In this document: piece after piece, positions 12,203 through 21,005 of the stretch | Layout: the number at the start of each line of letters is the position of its first letter | How positions within the stretch are numbered: position 1 is the stretch's first letter | Source: an uncultured Collinsella sp. | GTDB lineage: Bacteria > Actinomycetota > Coriobacteriia > Coriobacteriales > Coriobacteriaceae | NCBI GenBank assembly: GCA_902468695.1 | Contig: CABQZS010000258.1 | Location: 1-21,005, forward strand | DNA length: 21,005 nucleotides | Direction of reading: 5' to 3' | The notes under the pieces: model-generated | Seen by the model: only the letters and a program-made list of their open reading frames with translations | What the model was told of the DNA's origin: nothing | Database searches by the model: none | Program-made: the position numbers and the translations under genes

Positions 12203-14213
12203 CATGACGCTGTTTATCGCATCGCTTGCCGTCTCGTGCATCGGTGCGCTCGCCTCGGTTCTGCTGATCAAGGCCGATAACGCCGCCAAGACCGCCGGCT
12301 GCCTTATCGGCGCCGTCGCCGCGGTGCTTTCGTTTGCGGCCGGTATCCAGGCCGTGCTGGGCGATGTCACGTCGGTCGACACCATCGTGTTCTTCCCGTT
12401 TGCCCATTTTCAGCTGCTGCTCAATCAGCTGTCCGGCCTGTTCGTGGCGCTCATCTCGGTGCTCGCGTTTGCCGGTTCGATCTACGGTCTCAACTACTTT
12501 GATGAGTACCCGGGCAAAAAGGGCCGCGCCGGCTTCTTCTTTAACACCTTCGTGGCTTCCATGATGCTCGTCATCACCGCCGACAACGTGTTTTGGTTCC
12601 TGGTCGCCTTTGAGCTCATGTCGCTGACCTCGTACTTCCTGGTCGTGATCGAGGAGAACGAGAACTCCATCCACGGCGGTTGGCTCTACTTTGTGATCGC
12701 TCACGTGGGCTTTGTGCTCATCATGACGAGCTTCCTCACCATGACCAACTTCGCCGGTGGCTCGTTTGCCTTTGCGGATTTCCGCGCCACGCAGTTTAGC
12801 CCTGCGGTCGCATCCGTGTGCTTCGTGCTCGCCTTCTTTGGCTTTGGCGCCAAGGCCGGTATCATCCCGCTGCACGGCTGGCTGCCCAAGGCACATCCCG
12901 AGGCGCCGTCCAACGTGTCGGCCCTCATGTCCGGCGGCATGATCAAGATCGGTATCTTCGGTATCCTCAAGGTTGGTCTCGACCTGCTCTCCGCCTCTGG
13001 CGTTCAGGTCTGGTGGGGCCTTATGGTCATGGTCTTCGGTGCGATCTCGTCGGTCCTCGGCGTGGCCTTCGCCCTGCAGGAGCATGACATCAAGCGCCTG
13101 CTGGCCTATCACTCCGTCGAGAACATCGGCATCATTCTGCTCGGCGTCGGCGCCTCCATGGCCGCCATGGCGCTCAACTCTGTCGGCATCGCCGTCCTGG
13201 CTCTGATGGCCGCCCTCTACCACACGTTTAACCACGCGATGTTTAAGGGTGAGCTGTTCTTGGGCGCCGGTGCGCTGCTGTACTCCACGGGTACCCGCAA
13301 TATGGAGAAGATGGGCGGCCTGTTCCGTCGTATGCCGGCAACGGCCATCTGCTTCCTCGTTGGTGCGCTTGCCATCTCGGCCATCCCGCCCTTCAACGGC
13401 TTTGTGTCCGAGTGGTTTACCTACCAGTCGCTGTTTAACGCCGCCATGCAGGGCGACAAGGCCGTCATGATCGTGGCCGTGTTCGCTGCCGTCGCGCTTG
13501 CCATTACCGGCGCGCTGGCTGTCACGTGCTTCGTCAAGGCCTATGGCGTCTCCTTTGCCTCCGCGCCCCGCTCCGAGGCCGCGGCCAATGCCAAGGAGGT
13601 TCCCGCCCCCATGGTGTTTGCGCAGGGCCTGCTCGCGGCCATCTGCGTCGTGCTGGGCATTGGCGCTCCCGTGATCGCGCCCGTGCTGGTCGATGTCGCC
13701 GCGTCCGTGCTGCATCCGTACGGTGGCGTGTTTGCCGCCGAGGGCATGGAGCTCATGAACCAATACTCCGGCGCTGCCACCTCCACGCCCGCGATCGCCA
13801 TTGCGCTCGTGGTGCTCGTCGGCCTTGCCTGCGGTTATCGCAAGCTCAAGACCGTCGGTAAGGTGCAGAAGTCCCAGCCGTGGGCGTGCGGCTATGCTCC
13901 CAACGAGCATATGCCCGTCGTGGCCACGACCTTTGCCTCCGAGGTGTCCTGGTTTATGCAGCCGCTCTACACGCTGCGCGACCGCTGCACGGCCGTCTGC
14001 TGGTCCATCGCGCACTTCTTCCAGAAGCTCACCGGTGTGGCCGAGGCTGTGGAGCCCGTACCCGACAAGGTTCTCGTCGATGCCCCGCATAAGGGTGTCG
14101 AGAAGCTCGCCGACCTCGCGACTAAGCTCGAGGGCGGCAACTACAGCATCTATATCTGCTACATCGTCGCGGCACTCGTGGTGTTCCTCGTGCTCGCCGT
14201 GCAAATGGGTTAA
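12195..14213 (+). CDS. hyfB: Hydrogenase-4 component B, antiporter-like membrane subunit
   Basis: 672 residues, the length of E. coli HyfB, starting at ATG 12195 inside the hyfA end with AGGGAGC 7 nt upstream. The protein is hydrophobic throughout, with a Proton_antipo_M core (about residues 125-430) shared with NuoL/MrpA-type subunits. Signature segments are FGFGAKAGIIPLHGWLPKAHPEAPSNVSALMSG, with the channel lysine K220, and LLAYHSVENIGIILLG. A C-terminal extension with further helices ends at YSIYICYIVAALVVFLVLAVQ. It is thought to form part of the membrane arm coupling H2 evolution to ion movement; pumping is not proven for this enzyme class. It is followed by hyfC after 12 nt. Confidence 0.94.
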   Translation: MDSMTLFIASLAVSCIGALASVLLIKADNAAKTAGCLIGAVAAVLSFAAGIQAVLGDVTSVDTIVFFPFAHFQLLLNQLSGLFVALISVLAFAGSIYGLNYFDEYPGKKGRAGFFFNTFVASMMLVITADNVFWFLVAFELMSLTSYFLVVIEENENSIHGGWLYFVIAHVGFVLIMTSFLTMTNFAGGSFAFADFRATQFSPAVASVCFVLAFFGFGAKAGIIPLHGWLPKAHPEAPSNVSALMSGGMIKIGIFGILKVGLDLLSASGVQVWWGLMVMVFGAISSVLGVAFALQEHDIKRLLAYHSVENIGIILLGVGASMAAMALNSVGIAVLALMAALYHTFNHAMFKGELFLGAGALLYSTGTRNMEKMGGLFRRMPATAICFLVGALAISAIPPFNGFVSEWFTYQSLFNAAMQGDKAVMIVAVFAAVALAITGALAVTCFVKAYGVSFASAPRSEAAANAKEVPAPMVFAQGLLAAICVVLGIGAPVIAPVLVDVAASVLHPYGGVFAAEGMELMNQYSGAATSTPAIAIALVVLVGLACGYRKLKTVGKVQKSQPWACGYAPNEHMPVVATTFASEVSWFMQPLYTLRDRCTAVCWSIAHFFQKLTGVAEAVEPVPDKVLVDAPHKGVEKLADLATKLEGGNYSIYICYIVAALVVFLVLAVQMG

Positions 14214-14225
14214 GGAGGGGAGAGC

Positions 14226-15152
14226 ATGAACAACATCGTACTTGCCGTTCTGCAGGGCGTGGTCGTCATGGCCGTCGCGCCGTTCTTCTCCGGTCTCGGC
14301 CGCGTGATCCGCGCCAAGATGCACAACCGTCGCGGCCCCAGCATCATGCAGGACTACCGCGACCTGGCCAAGCTCTTTGCGCGCCCCGAGTCCCAGAGCG
14401 AGGACGCGAGCTTTGCGCTGCGCATTATGCCGCCGCTGTTCTTCGCCGTCGCCTTTATGCTCGCGATGGGCCTGCCGCTCTTTACGGCACAAAGCCCCAT
14501 CCCGGTCTTTGGTGACGCCATCACCATCATGTACAGCCTGGCGCTCGCCCGCTTCTTCTTCGCCTTCTGCGGCGTGGATTCGTCCAACGCCTACGCCGGT
14601 ATCGGCGGCGTTCGCGAGCTGCTCATGAGCGTGCTCATCGAGCCGTCCATGCTGCTGGCGCTGTTTGCCGCCGCCCTGGTGTGCGGCTCCACCGACATCG
14701 CCACCATGGGTCAGCACATCATGACGGGCGCCATCGACGCGCCGGTCGCCGTGATCCTCGCCGGCATCGCCTTTGCGATCGCCTGCTACATGGAACTCGG
14801 CAAGCTGCCGTTTGACCAGGCCGAGGCCGAGCAAGAGCTTCAGGAAGGTCCGCTCGCCGAGCTTTCCGGCCCGTCGCTCGCCATGGCCAAGCTCGCCATG
14901 TCCATGAAACAGGTCCTGGTCGTCGCCTGGTTCTGCGCGATCTTTGTCCCCTGGGGCGAGCCCGCGACCGTGGGCGCCGCCGCTGTTCTGGGCGCCGTCA
15001 TCTTCCTGGTGAAGTGCCTTATCGACTTTGTCGTATGCGGTGTGATCGAGAACTCCTGCTCGCGTTCACGTTTTAAGGTGCTTGGCAATCAGACCTGGGC
15101 TGTCGTGGGCATCGCCGTTCTGGCGTTTGTCTTCGTGGTCGTCGGCGTGTAG
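14226..15152 (+). CDS. hyfC: Hydrogenase-4 component C, NuoH/HycD-like membrane subunit
   Basis: 308 residues from ATG 14226 behind AGGAGGGGAGAG. Related to complex I subunit NuoH, the anchor joining the peripheral and membrane arms. The first cytosolic loop, RVIRAKMHNRRGPSIMQDY (about 26-44), is the conserved NuoH/HycD motif. A second is CYMELGKLPFDQAEAEQEL (about 188-206), with its acidic residues. Around eight hydrophobic segments are visible. It should contact HyfG and HyfI, of which hyfI is outside the window. Confidence 0.94.
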   Translation: MNNIVLAVLQGVVVMAVAPFFSGLGRVIRAKMHNRRGPSIMQDYRDLAKLFARPESQSEDASFALRIMPPLFFAVAFMLAMGLPLFTAQSPIPVFGDAITIMYSLALARFFFAFCGVDSSNAYAGIGGVRELLMSVLIEPSMLLALFAAALVCGSTDIATMGQHIMTGAIDAPVAVILAGIAFAIACYMELGKLPFDQAEAEQELQEGPLAELSGPSLAMAKLAMSMKQVLVVAWFCAIFVPWGEPATVGAAAVLGAVIFLVKCLIDFVVCGVIENSCSRSRFKVLGNQTWAVVGIAVLAFVFVVVGV

Positions 15153-15167
15153 GAGAAGGGAGAAACA

Positions 15168-16625
15168 ATGTCATTTGCAGTCAGTCTGTCCCTTCTCGGC
15201 TTGGTCGCTATCGCGGCCCCGATGGTGGCCTCGGTGCTCGTCGCCCTGTTCCCCCGTCCGTACGCCAAGTGGTTCAGCGTTTTGGGTGCCGCCGTCTCGA
15301 CGGTCTGCACCATCGCCCTCGCCGCGAATTTCGCTGGCGCCGGCATGTCCGACACGCAGGTCCCCCTGATCTCGTTTGGGCAGACCCTCGTCATGGGATT
15401 CACCTTCGATCGCATGAGCACGCTGCTCGCGCCCGCCTTTGTGGGTATCGGCCTGCTTGTCGTGATCTATTCGATTCCCTATATGAGCGAGAATAACCGT
15501 GAGCATCCCGACGCACCGCGTCGTCGCTTCTACGCGTACCTCGCGACCTTCATCGGCGCCATGGCCGGTCTCGTGTACAGCTCGACCCTTTTGGGCCAGC
15601 TCGTGTTCTTTGAGATCACGGGTGCGTGCTCTTGGGGCCTCATTAGCTACTACATGACGCCTACGGCCAAGAAGGCCGGCATGAAGGCTCTGATCATTAC
15701 GCATATCGGTGCGCTCGGCCTGTATCTGGGCGCCGCCATCGTGTTTGCCCATACCGGTACCTTCGCCATTACCGCGATTGCCGGCCTCGACGCCAAGCTC
15801 AAGGCTATCGTCCTTTTGCTCGTGCTGTTTGCGGCCTGGGCCAAGTCCGCACAGGTTCCCATGTACATGTGGCTGCCTTCGGCCATGGAGGCGCCGACGC
15901 CTGTTTCGGCCTACCTGCATGGCGCCTCGATGGTTAAGGTCGGCGTGTGCGTGTTCGCGCGTGCACTCGTCTCTGCCGGCGAGATCCCCGAGATCGTGGG
16001 TTGGGTCGCCATTATCGACGCCATGGTCACCATGCTCTTTGGTTTCCTTATGTACCTGCCGCAAAAGGACATGAAGCGCCTGCTGGCCTTCTCCACGATC
16101 GCCCAGCTCTCCTATGTGTTCTTTGGTCTGGGCCTTTCGATCTTTGGCAGCCAGCTGGCCTTTGATGGCGCCGTGTGCCACATCTTTAACCATGCTTTCG
16201 CCAAGACGCTGTTCTTCTTGATCGCCGGTTCGTTCTCCTTTACGCTCGGCACGCGTATGCTGCCCAAGCTTCGCGGCATCGTAAAGAAGTACCCGATCTC
16301 GGGCGTGGGCTTTGGTGTCGCCGCGCTCGCCATTGCCGGCGTGCCGCCCATGAACACGTTCTTCTCGAAGTTCCAGATCATCGCCGGCGGCTTCTCTGTT
16401 GGTGCCGGCAACGTTGCGATCCTGGTGCTCGTGTGCATCATGGTCGCCGAAACCGTCGCCACCTTCGCCTGGTTCCTCAAGTGGATGGGCTATTGCCTGC
16501 CCGGCGAGCCGAGCGAAGAGGTCGCCGCGGGAGCCCCGCTTCCCCGCGCGATGGCGTTCGTGTTCATCGTGCTCATCATCATGGTTATCGTCAGCGGCCC
16601 GCTTTCGGCCAGCTGGATCGGTTAG
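15168..16625 (+). CDS. hyfD: Hydrogenase-4 component D, antiporter-like membrane subunit
   Basis: 485 residues, close to E. coli HyfD, from ATG 15168 behind AGGAGAAGGGAG. A Proton_antipo_M protein of the NuoL/M/N class with about 14 hydrophobic segments. The key stretch, WAKSAQVPMYMWLPSAMEAPTPVSAYLHGASMVK, carries two conserved membrane lysines, and KRLLAFSTIAQLSYVFFGLGLS follows. HycD-type (Hyd-3) formate hydrogenlyases lack this extra antiporter subunit, so its presence marks the system as Hyf-type with a larger membrane arm. It lies 15 nt from hyfC and 13 nt from hyfE. Confidence 0.94.
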   Translation: MSFAVSLSLLGLVAIAAPMVASVLVALFPRPYAKWFSVLGAAVSTVCTIALAANFAGAGMSDTQVPLISFGQTLVMGFTFDRMSTLLAPAFVGIGLLVVIYSIPYMSENNREHPDAPRRRFYAYLATFIGAMAGLVYSSTLLGQLVFFEITGACSWGLISYYMTPTAKKAGMKALIITHIGALGLYLGAAIVFAHTGTFAITAIAGLDAKLKAIVLLLVLFAAWAKSAQVPMYMWLPSAMEAPTPVSAYLHGASMVKVGVCVFARALVSAGEIPEIVGWVAIIDAMVTMLFGFLMYLPQKDMKRLLAFSTIAQLSYVFFGLGLSIFGSQLAFDGAVCHIFNHAFAKTLFFLIAGSFSFTLGTRMLPKLRGIVKKYPISGVGFGVAALAIAGVPPMNTFFSKFQIIAGGFSVGAGNVAILVLVCIMVAETVATFAWFLKWMGYCLPGEPSEEVAAGAPLPRAMAFVFIVLIIMVIVSGPLSASWIG

Positions 16626-16638
16626 GAGGTAGAACGAC

Positions 16639-17292
16639 ATGGGTTATTCGATCGTCAACATCCTTGGCGGCCTTCTGATCGTCACGTCCACCATGGTGGT
16701 CGTCTCCAAGAACATCAAGCACGCCATCAGCTGGTATGCGGTGCAGTCGCTGGTGCTCGTGGGACTGCTCGCCACGCTCGGTGTCACCACTGGTGCGCAG
16801 GAGCTGCTTATGTGGGCCGGATCTGCCTTTATCACCAAGGTCGTCCTGGTCCCTTATATCCTTAACCGCGCATACAAGAAGATGGGCGAGCCGAGCGACG
16901 CATCGCTCAAGGCCGGCCTTAAGCCCGCGTGGGCCATCTGCATCATCGCCGTCGAAGTCGCGATCTGCTTTGCCGTCGTGACGCAGATCAGCCTGCCCAC
17001 GGCCGAGGTCGCAACGCCTGCGCTCGCTATTAGCTTCGCTCACTTCTTTGTGGGCCTCACCTGCATCATCTCGCAGCGCAACATCATGAAGCAGATCTTT
17101 GGATACTGCCTTATGGAAAACGGCAGCCACGTGACGCTCGCGCTTTTGGCTCCCACCGCTCCCGAGATCATCGAGATCGGTATCGCCACCGACGCCATCT
17201 TTGCCGTCATCATCATGTCCATCGTCGTGCGTCGCATTTGGGACGACTCCCACTCGCTCGATGCGCGCGACCTGTCCGAGCTGAGGGGGTAG
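16639..17292 (+). CDS. hyfE: Hydrogenase-4 component E, small membrane subunit
   Basis: 217 residues, as in E. coli, from ATG 16639 behind TAGGAGGTAGAACGAC. The N-terminus (GGLLIVTSTMVVVSKNIKHAISWYAVQSLVLVGLLATLG) resembles NuoK/MrpC-like subunits. Six or so hydrophobic segments are seen, plus a central cytosolic stretch (NRAYKKMGEPSDASLKAGLK). The C-terminus is charged. It sits between the two antiporter-like subunits HyfD and HyfF, and its stop is 3 nt from the hyfF start, so the two are translated together. Confidence 0.92.
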   Translation: MGYSIVNILGGLLIVTSTMVVVSKNIKHAISWYAVQSLVLVGLLATLGVTTGAQELLMWAGSAFITKVVLVPYILNRAYKKMGEPSDASLKAGLKPAWAICIIAVEVAICFAVVTQISLPTAEVATPALAISFAHFFVGLTCIISQRNIMKQIFGYCLMENGSHVTLALLAPTAPEIIEIGIATDAIFAVIIMSIVVRRIWDDSHSLDARDLSELRG

Positions 17293-17295
17293 TCC

Positions 17296-18855
17296 ATGGA
17301 AACGTTGATTCTCGCCCTGCTCGCGACTCCTTTGGTGTTCTCGCTGGTCATGGCGTTTTTGCCCAAGAACACGTCCTATAACGTGTTTGCCGGTCTCAAC
17401 CTGGTCTCCGTCGCAGCCGTCCTGGTGCTGTCGATTATGACGGCCGGTGACGTCCTTATGAGCGGCGACACCGCGAGCGCTTTTGGCCTGTGGTTCCACC
17501 TCGATTCGCTGGGCGCCATCTTTGTGCTGCTCATCGGCTTTATCGGTTTTCTTACGGGGCTGTTCTCGCTGCCCTATGTAAAGGCCGATATCGAGGAGGG
17601 CTCCATGCCCGCCGAGCGCGCCAAGCAGTATTTTGCGCTGTTTAGCCTGTTCGTGTTCACCATGCTGCTCGCGTGCCTGTCCAACAACATGATCCTCACG
17701 TGGGCCGCCGTGGAGGCAACCACGCTTTCCACCGTGTTCCTCGTGGGTATTTACAAGAACAAGACGGCCCTCGAGGCTTCTTGGAAGTATGCGATGGTCT
17801 GCACCGCCGGCGTGGCCTTTGGCCTGTTCGGTACGCTGCTGATCTACGCCAACGCCGCCGACGTGATTCCCAACGCCCACGAGGCCGCGTTCCTGTCGTG
17901 CGTGCTGCCGTATGCCGACCAGTTCGATCCGACGCTCATGCGCCTCGCCTTTGCGTTTATCGTGATCGGCTTTGGCACCAAGGCCGGCCTGTTCCCCATG
18001 CACACTTGGCTGCCCGATGCCCACTCCCAGGCTCCGAGCCCTGTCTCGGCCCTGCTCTCGGGCGTGCTGCTTAAGTGCGCCATGCTTGTGATCATGCGCT
18101 TCTACGGCTTTACTATCCAGGCCGTGGGCGCCGAGTATCCGCAACTTTTGCTGCTGATCGTCGGCACGCTGTCCATTTTGGTGGCGGCGCTTTCGATGTT
18201 TCGCCAGGACGACCTCAAGCGCCGCTTTGCGTACTCGTCTGTGGAGAACGTGGGCGTTATCGCCCTGTGCCTGGGTATCGGTGGCCCGCTGGGTATCGCC
18301 GCGGCCCTGCTGCACTGCGTGTTCCACGGCTTTACCAAGACGCTTGCCTTCTGCGTGTCCGGCAACATCCAGCACGCCTTTGGCACGCGTAGCCTGGCCA
18401 AGATCCAGGGCGTCGTCGAGGTTGCGCCCGCAACCGCCGCGCTCGCCGTCCTGGCGCTGCTCGGTCTTGGTGCCTTCCCGCCCTTTGGCATGTTTATCTC
18501 CGAGTTCCTGACGTTTGTCGCCGGTGTTACCGCCGGTCCTATGTGGCTGGTCGTCGTGGTCGCCCTCGGTCTTACCGTGGCCATCTCCGCGCTCACCCGT
18601 ATCGCACTCAAGTCGGTATTCGGCCATGCGCCCCAGGGCATGGGCAAGCATGAGGCCCCGGTGCTCATGCTTATCCCCGAAATCATCCTGGCTGTCATGA
18701 TCTTGTGGTTTGGCATCGCCACCCCGCTGCCCCTCGTGCACGGTGTGGAGACCGCGACCGGCATCGTGCTCGAGCAGAGCACCGAGGAACTTCACGCGAC
18801 GCCGATGTACCGCGCTGTGTTCGGTACCGAGACCGCTCAGAGCGAGGTGGAGTAA
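17296..18855 (+). CDS. hyfF: Hydrogenase-4 component F, antiporter-like membrane subunit
   Basis: 519 residues from ATG 17296, behind GAGGGGGTAGTCC. The third Proton_antipo_M paralogue in the operon after HyfB and HyfD, closest to NuoN/NuoM. The core segment GFGTKAGLFPMHTWLPDAHSQAPSPVSALLSGVLLK holds the conserved lysines, followed by KRRFAYSSVENVGVIALCLG and a histidine-bearing helix (LLHCVFHGFTKTLAF). About 14 hydrophobic segments are visible. Three antiporter-like subunits suggest more ion-translocating channels than Hyd-3 has, but coupling is an inference. The stop is 3 nt from hyfG. Confidence 0.94.
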   Translation: METLILALLATPLVFSLVMAFLPKNTSYNVFAGLNLVSVAAVLVLSIMTAGDVLMSGDTASAFGLWFHLDSLGAIFVLLIGFIGFLTGLFSLPYVKADIEEGSMPAERAKQYFALFSLFVFTMLLACLSNNMILTWAAVEATTLSTVFLVGIYKNKTALEASWKYAMVCTAGVAFGLFGTLLIYANAADVIPNAHEAAFLSCVLPYADQFDPTLMRLAFAFIVIGFGTKAGLFPMHTWLPDAHSQAPSPVSALLSGVLLKCAMLVIMRFYGFTIQAVGAEYPQLLLLIVGTLSILVAALSMFRQDDLKRRFAYSSVENVGVIALCLGIGGPLGIAAALLHCVFHGFTKTLAFCVSGNIQHAFGTRSLAKIQGVVEVAPATAALAVLALLGLGAFPPFGMFISEFLTFVAGVTAGPMWLVVVVALGLTVAISALTRIALKSVFGHAPQGMGKHEAPVLMLIPEIILAVMILWFGIATPLPLVHGVETATGIVLEQSTEELHATPMYRAVFGTETAQSEVE

Positions 18856-18858
18856 CGA

Positions 18859-20631
18859 ATGATTGAAACTGAGAACAAGGTGTATGCCCGCCGCTGCGAG
18901 AGCCATGTCGAGGCCCTGCGCCGCGCCGTTCCGGGCTGCATCGAGAAGGTCGAGTGGCAGTGCGAGGACCAGCTGACGATTACCGTCAAGCAGGACAAGC
19001 TGCCCGAGGCCGTCCACTACCTGTACTACGAGCGTTACGGCTGGATTCCCGTGATCATCGGCAACGATGAGCGCAGCCTGTGCGGCCGTTACGCCGTGTA
19101 CTACGTCATCTCCATGGAGGGGGAGGACCCCGGCTGGGTGACCGTGCGCACCGAGGTCGACCCCGCCAAGATGACGTTCCCGTCCGTGACGCCGTTCGTC
19201 CCCGCCTGCGTGTGGGGCGAGCGCGAGCTGCGCGATATGTTCGGCCTGATTCCCGAGGGTCTGCCCGATCGTCGCCGCCTGGTGCTGCCCGATGACTGGC
19301 CCAGCGGCCTGTATCCGCTGCGCAAGGACTCCATGGACTATCGTTTCCGTCCCGCTCCTGCGAGCGACATGGAAAACTACGAGTTCTTGGCCGACACCAA
19401 GGGCAAGGAGACCACGCTCGTCCCCATGGGCCCGCTGCACATTACCTCCGATGAGCCTGGCCACTTCCGCCTGTTCGTCGAGGGCGAGACGATCGTCGAC
19501 GCCGACTACCGTCTGTTCTACGTGCACCGCGGCATGGAGAAGGTTGCCGAGACTCGCCTGAACTATGACGCCGTGACGTTCCTCGCGGACCGCATCTGCG
19601 GCATCTGCGGCTGCGCCCACTCGGTGGCCTATGCCGAGGCCGTCGAGCGCGCCCAGGGCATTCATGTCCCGCCGCGCGCCCAGTACATCCGCGCCATCAT
19701 GCTCGAGGTCGAGCGCCTGCACTCGCATCTGCTCAACATTGGCCTGGCGTCGCACTACACGGGCTTCGACTCCGGATTCCAGCAGTTCTTCCGCGTCCGC
19801 GAGAAGTCCATGGACCTGGCCGAGAAGCTCTCCGGTCACCGCAAGACCTACGGCCTCAACGTGATCGGCGGCGTGCGTCGCGACATTTTGGCCGAGCAGA
19901 AGCTCTCCACGCTCACGACCATTCACCAGCTGCGCTCCGAGGTTCAAGAACTCGTCGACGTGCTGCTCTCCACCCCCAACTTCATTGAGCGTACGAGTGG
20001 CATCGGCATCTTGGACCGCAAGATCGCACGCGACTTCTCGCCGGTCGGCCCGCTCATGCGTGGCTCGGGCTATGCCCGCGATGTGCGCTTTGACCATCCC
20101 TTCGACGGCTACGCCGATCCGGACGTCCAAAAGATGCACGCTGCCACGGCCGACACCTGCGATGCCTTCGGCCGTACCGCCGTCCGCATCCAGGAGGTCT
20201 ACGATTCGATCGACATGATCGAGACCATGCTCGAGAACTGCCCGTCGGGCCCCATCCTCACCACGGATTGGGAGTACACCCCGCACAAGTACGCCATCGG
20301 CGCCACCGAGGCGCCGCGCGGCGAGGACGTGCACTGGGCCATGCTCGGCAATAACCAGAAGTGCTACCGCTGGCGCGCCAAGGCCGCCACGTACAGCAAC
20401 TGGCCGGTCCTGCGCTACATGTTCCGCGGCAACACCGTGGGCGACGCGGCGCTGATCGTCGGCTCGCTCGACCCGTGCTACTCCTGCACCGACCGCGTGA
20501 CGGTGACCGATGTCGCCGCCAAGCGCGACCACGTGCTCGACAAGGAGCAGTTCGAGAACGTCTGGCGCGACAAGTCGCCGCTTGCGGGCGAGGGCACCAT
20601 GGCCGCCCCGCTCGATGAGGAGGCGCTCTAA
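18859..20631 (+). CDS. hyfG: Hydrogenase-4 large subunit, [NiFe] catalytic subunit (NuoC-NuoD fusion type)
   Basis: 590 residues, ATG 18859. Reduces protons to H2. The N-terminal NuoC/30-kDa-like domain (about 1-150, ending at FVPACVWGERELRDMFGLIPEGLPDRRRLVLPDDW) is fused to the NuoD/49-kDa-like catalytic domain. Nickel ligands are C247 and C250 (RICGICGCAHS) and C540 and C543 (DPCYSCTDR). The group-4 form DPCYSCTDR replaces the DPCxxCxxH end of other [NiFe] hydrogenases. By analogy with HycE, an endopeptidase should cut after R546 and remove a 44-residue tail, which is longer than the 32-residue HycE tail. The processing protease and hyp genes are not in the window. It is linked to hyfF and hyfH by gaps of 3 nt and 1 nt. 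Confidence 0.96.
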   Translation: MIETENKVYARRCESHVEALRRAVPGCIEKVEWQCEDQLTITVKQDKLPEAVHYLYYERYGWIPVIIGNDERSLCGRYAVYYVISMEGEDPGWVTVRTEVDPAKMTFPSVTPFVPACVWGERELRDMFGLIPEGLPDRRRLVLPDDWPSGLYPLRKDSMDYRFRPAPASDMENYEFLADTKGKETTLVPMGPLHITSDEPGHFRLFVEGETIVDADYRLFYVHRGMEKVAETRLNYDAVTFLADRICGICGCAHSVAYAEAVERAQGIHVPPRAQYIRAIMLEVERLHSHLLNIGLASHYTGFDSGFQQFFRVREKSMDLAEKLSGHRKTYGLNVIGGVRRDILAEQKLSTLTTIHQLRSEVQELVDVLLSTPNFIERTSGIGILDRKIARDFSPVGPLMRGSGYARDVRFDHPFDGYADPDVQKMHAATADTCDAFGRTAVRIQEVYDSIDMIETMLENCPSGPILTTDWEYTPHKYAIGATEAPRGEDVHWAMLGNNQKCYRWRAKAATYSNWPVLRYMFRGNTVGDAALIVGSLDPCYSCTDRVTVTDVAAKRDHVLDKEQFENVWRDKSPLAGEGTMAAPLDEEAL

Positions 20632-20632
20632 T

Positions 20633-21005
20633 ATGCTGAAGCTTTGGAAGGTTAACGCCAAGGCCGGCGACGCGACGGTCAAGTACCCGTTTGCGCCGTT
20701 CCCCACCAACAAGGACATGCGCGGCAAGCCCGAGCACAATGCCGAACTCTGCATCGCCTGCGGAGCCTGCGGCGTGGCGTGCCCGGCCGATGCCATTCGC
20801 ATGGACACCGACCTTGCGGCCGACACTATCACCTGGTCGATCGACTACGGCCGCTGCATCTTTTGCGGCCGCTGTGAGGAGGCCTGCCCCATGGAGGCCA
20901 TCAAGCTCACCGAGGAGTTTGAGCTGGCCGTCATGAGCAAGGACGACCTCACCAGCAAGAGCGTCTACACGCTCGAGCACTGCTCGCGTTGTGGCAAGCC
21001 GTTTG
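20633..21005 (+). CDS. hyfH: Hydrogenase-4 component H, two-cluster ferredoxin subunit (3'-truncated by window edge)
   Basis: 124 complete codons are visible from ATG 20633, one base after the hyfG stop, and the frame is still open at the end. GAGGAGG before the hyfG stop serves as ribosome site. NuoI/HycF-like, with two [4Fe-4S] sets: C40-C43-C46-C50 (CIACGACGVACP) and C75-C78-C81-C85 (CIFCGRCEEACP). A further CxxC (C117, C120) begins the C-terminal extension and may bind a metal. It links HyfA to the hydrogenase module. hyfI and accessory genes are expected to follow beyond the window. Confidence 0.93.
   Translation, partial: MLKLWKVNAKAGDATVKYPFAPFPTNKDMRGKPEHNAELCIACGACGVACPADAIRMDTDLAADTITWSIDYGRCIFCGRCEEACPMEAIKLTEEFELAVMSKDDLTSKSVYTLEHCSRCGKPF

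Noticed and set aside
16591..20832. 1413-codon open frame on the minus strand, and similar long frames opposite fdhF and hyfB-hyfD
   Set aside because: They lie exactly opposite well-supported genes. The sense genes avoid TTA, CTA and TCA codons, which removes antisense stops. The translations are His/Asp/Arg-rich, low in motifs and have no ribosome sites.

Overview
The window is GC-rich bacterial DNA. Its gene repertoire is that of an anaerobic, H2-evolving actinomycete, most likely a gut Coriobacteriia member of the Collinsella type. This rests on the high GC with strong GC3 bias, the absence of any respiratory oxidase or quinone genes, two selenoproteins and a complete-looking hydrogenase-4 formate hydrogenlyase locus. 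The genus is an inference from content and style; no marker gene in the window proves it.

Left part (1-4385, + strand): a selenium-handling operon. The 3' end of a family-4 glycosyltransferase overlaps selD (selenophosphate synthetase). selD is followed by yedF, a small DUF3343 gene and a cysteine desulfurase/selenocysteine-lyase-like gene, and the run is closed by a strong intrinsic terminator. selD itself carries an in-frame UGA (1247-1249) at the catalytic position 17, with a SECIS-like hairpin just downstream. It is therefore a selenoprotein and not a truncated gene.

Middle part (4386-8689): brnQ (branched-chain amino acid carrier), then tRNA-Pro(TGG) and tRNA-Gly(TCC) behind a good promoter and in front of a terminator. 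Next comes a visibly less GC-rich accessory stretch on the minus strand. It holds an AbiEi-like/PD-(D/E)XK-like protein and a RelB/DinJ-like antitoxin overlapping a PIN-domain toxin. A long palindrome follows the AbiEi-like gene and another follows the toxin gene, and the two share the same 21-nt arm sequence. An AT-rich control region of about 430 bp, rich in palindromes, separates this from the next operon.

Right part (8690-21005, + strand): a formate hydrogenlyase operon. The order is a HydN-like 4x[4Fe-4S] protein, fdhF (Sec140, UGA at 9701-9703), a hairpin, then hyfA-hyfB-hyfC-hyfD-hyfE-hyfF-hyfG and the start of hyfH, which runs off the window. FdhF oxidises formate to CO2. Electrons pass through the ferredoxin-like subunits (HydN-like, HyfA, HyfH) to the [NiFe] large subunit HyfG, which makes H2. 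HyfB, HyfC, HyfD, HyfE and HyfF form a membrane arm related to complex I and Mrp antiporters that may pump ions.

The two ends are linked in function. The selenium operon makes the selenophosphate needed for Sec in FdhF and, apparently, for Sec in SelD itself. The most interesting items are the UGA-containing selD translationally coupled to a glycosyltransferase, the paired palindromic repeats around the AbiEi-like gene, and the perfect 11-bp palindrome upstream of the formate hydrogenlyase operon.
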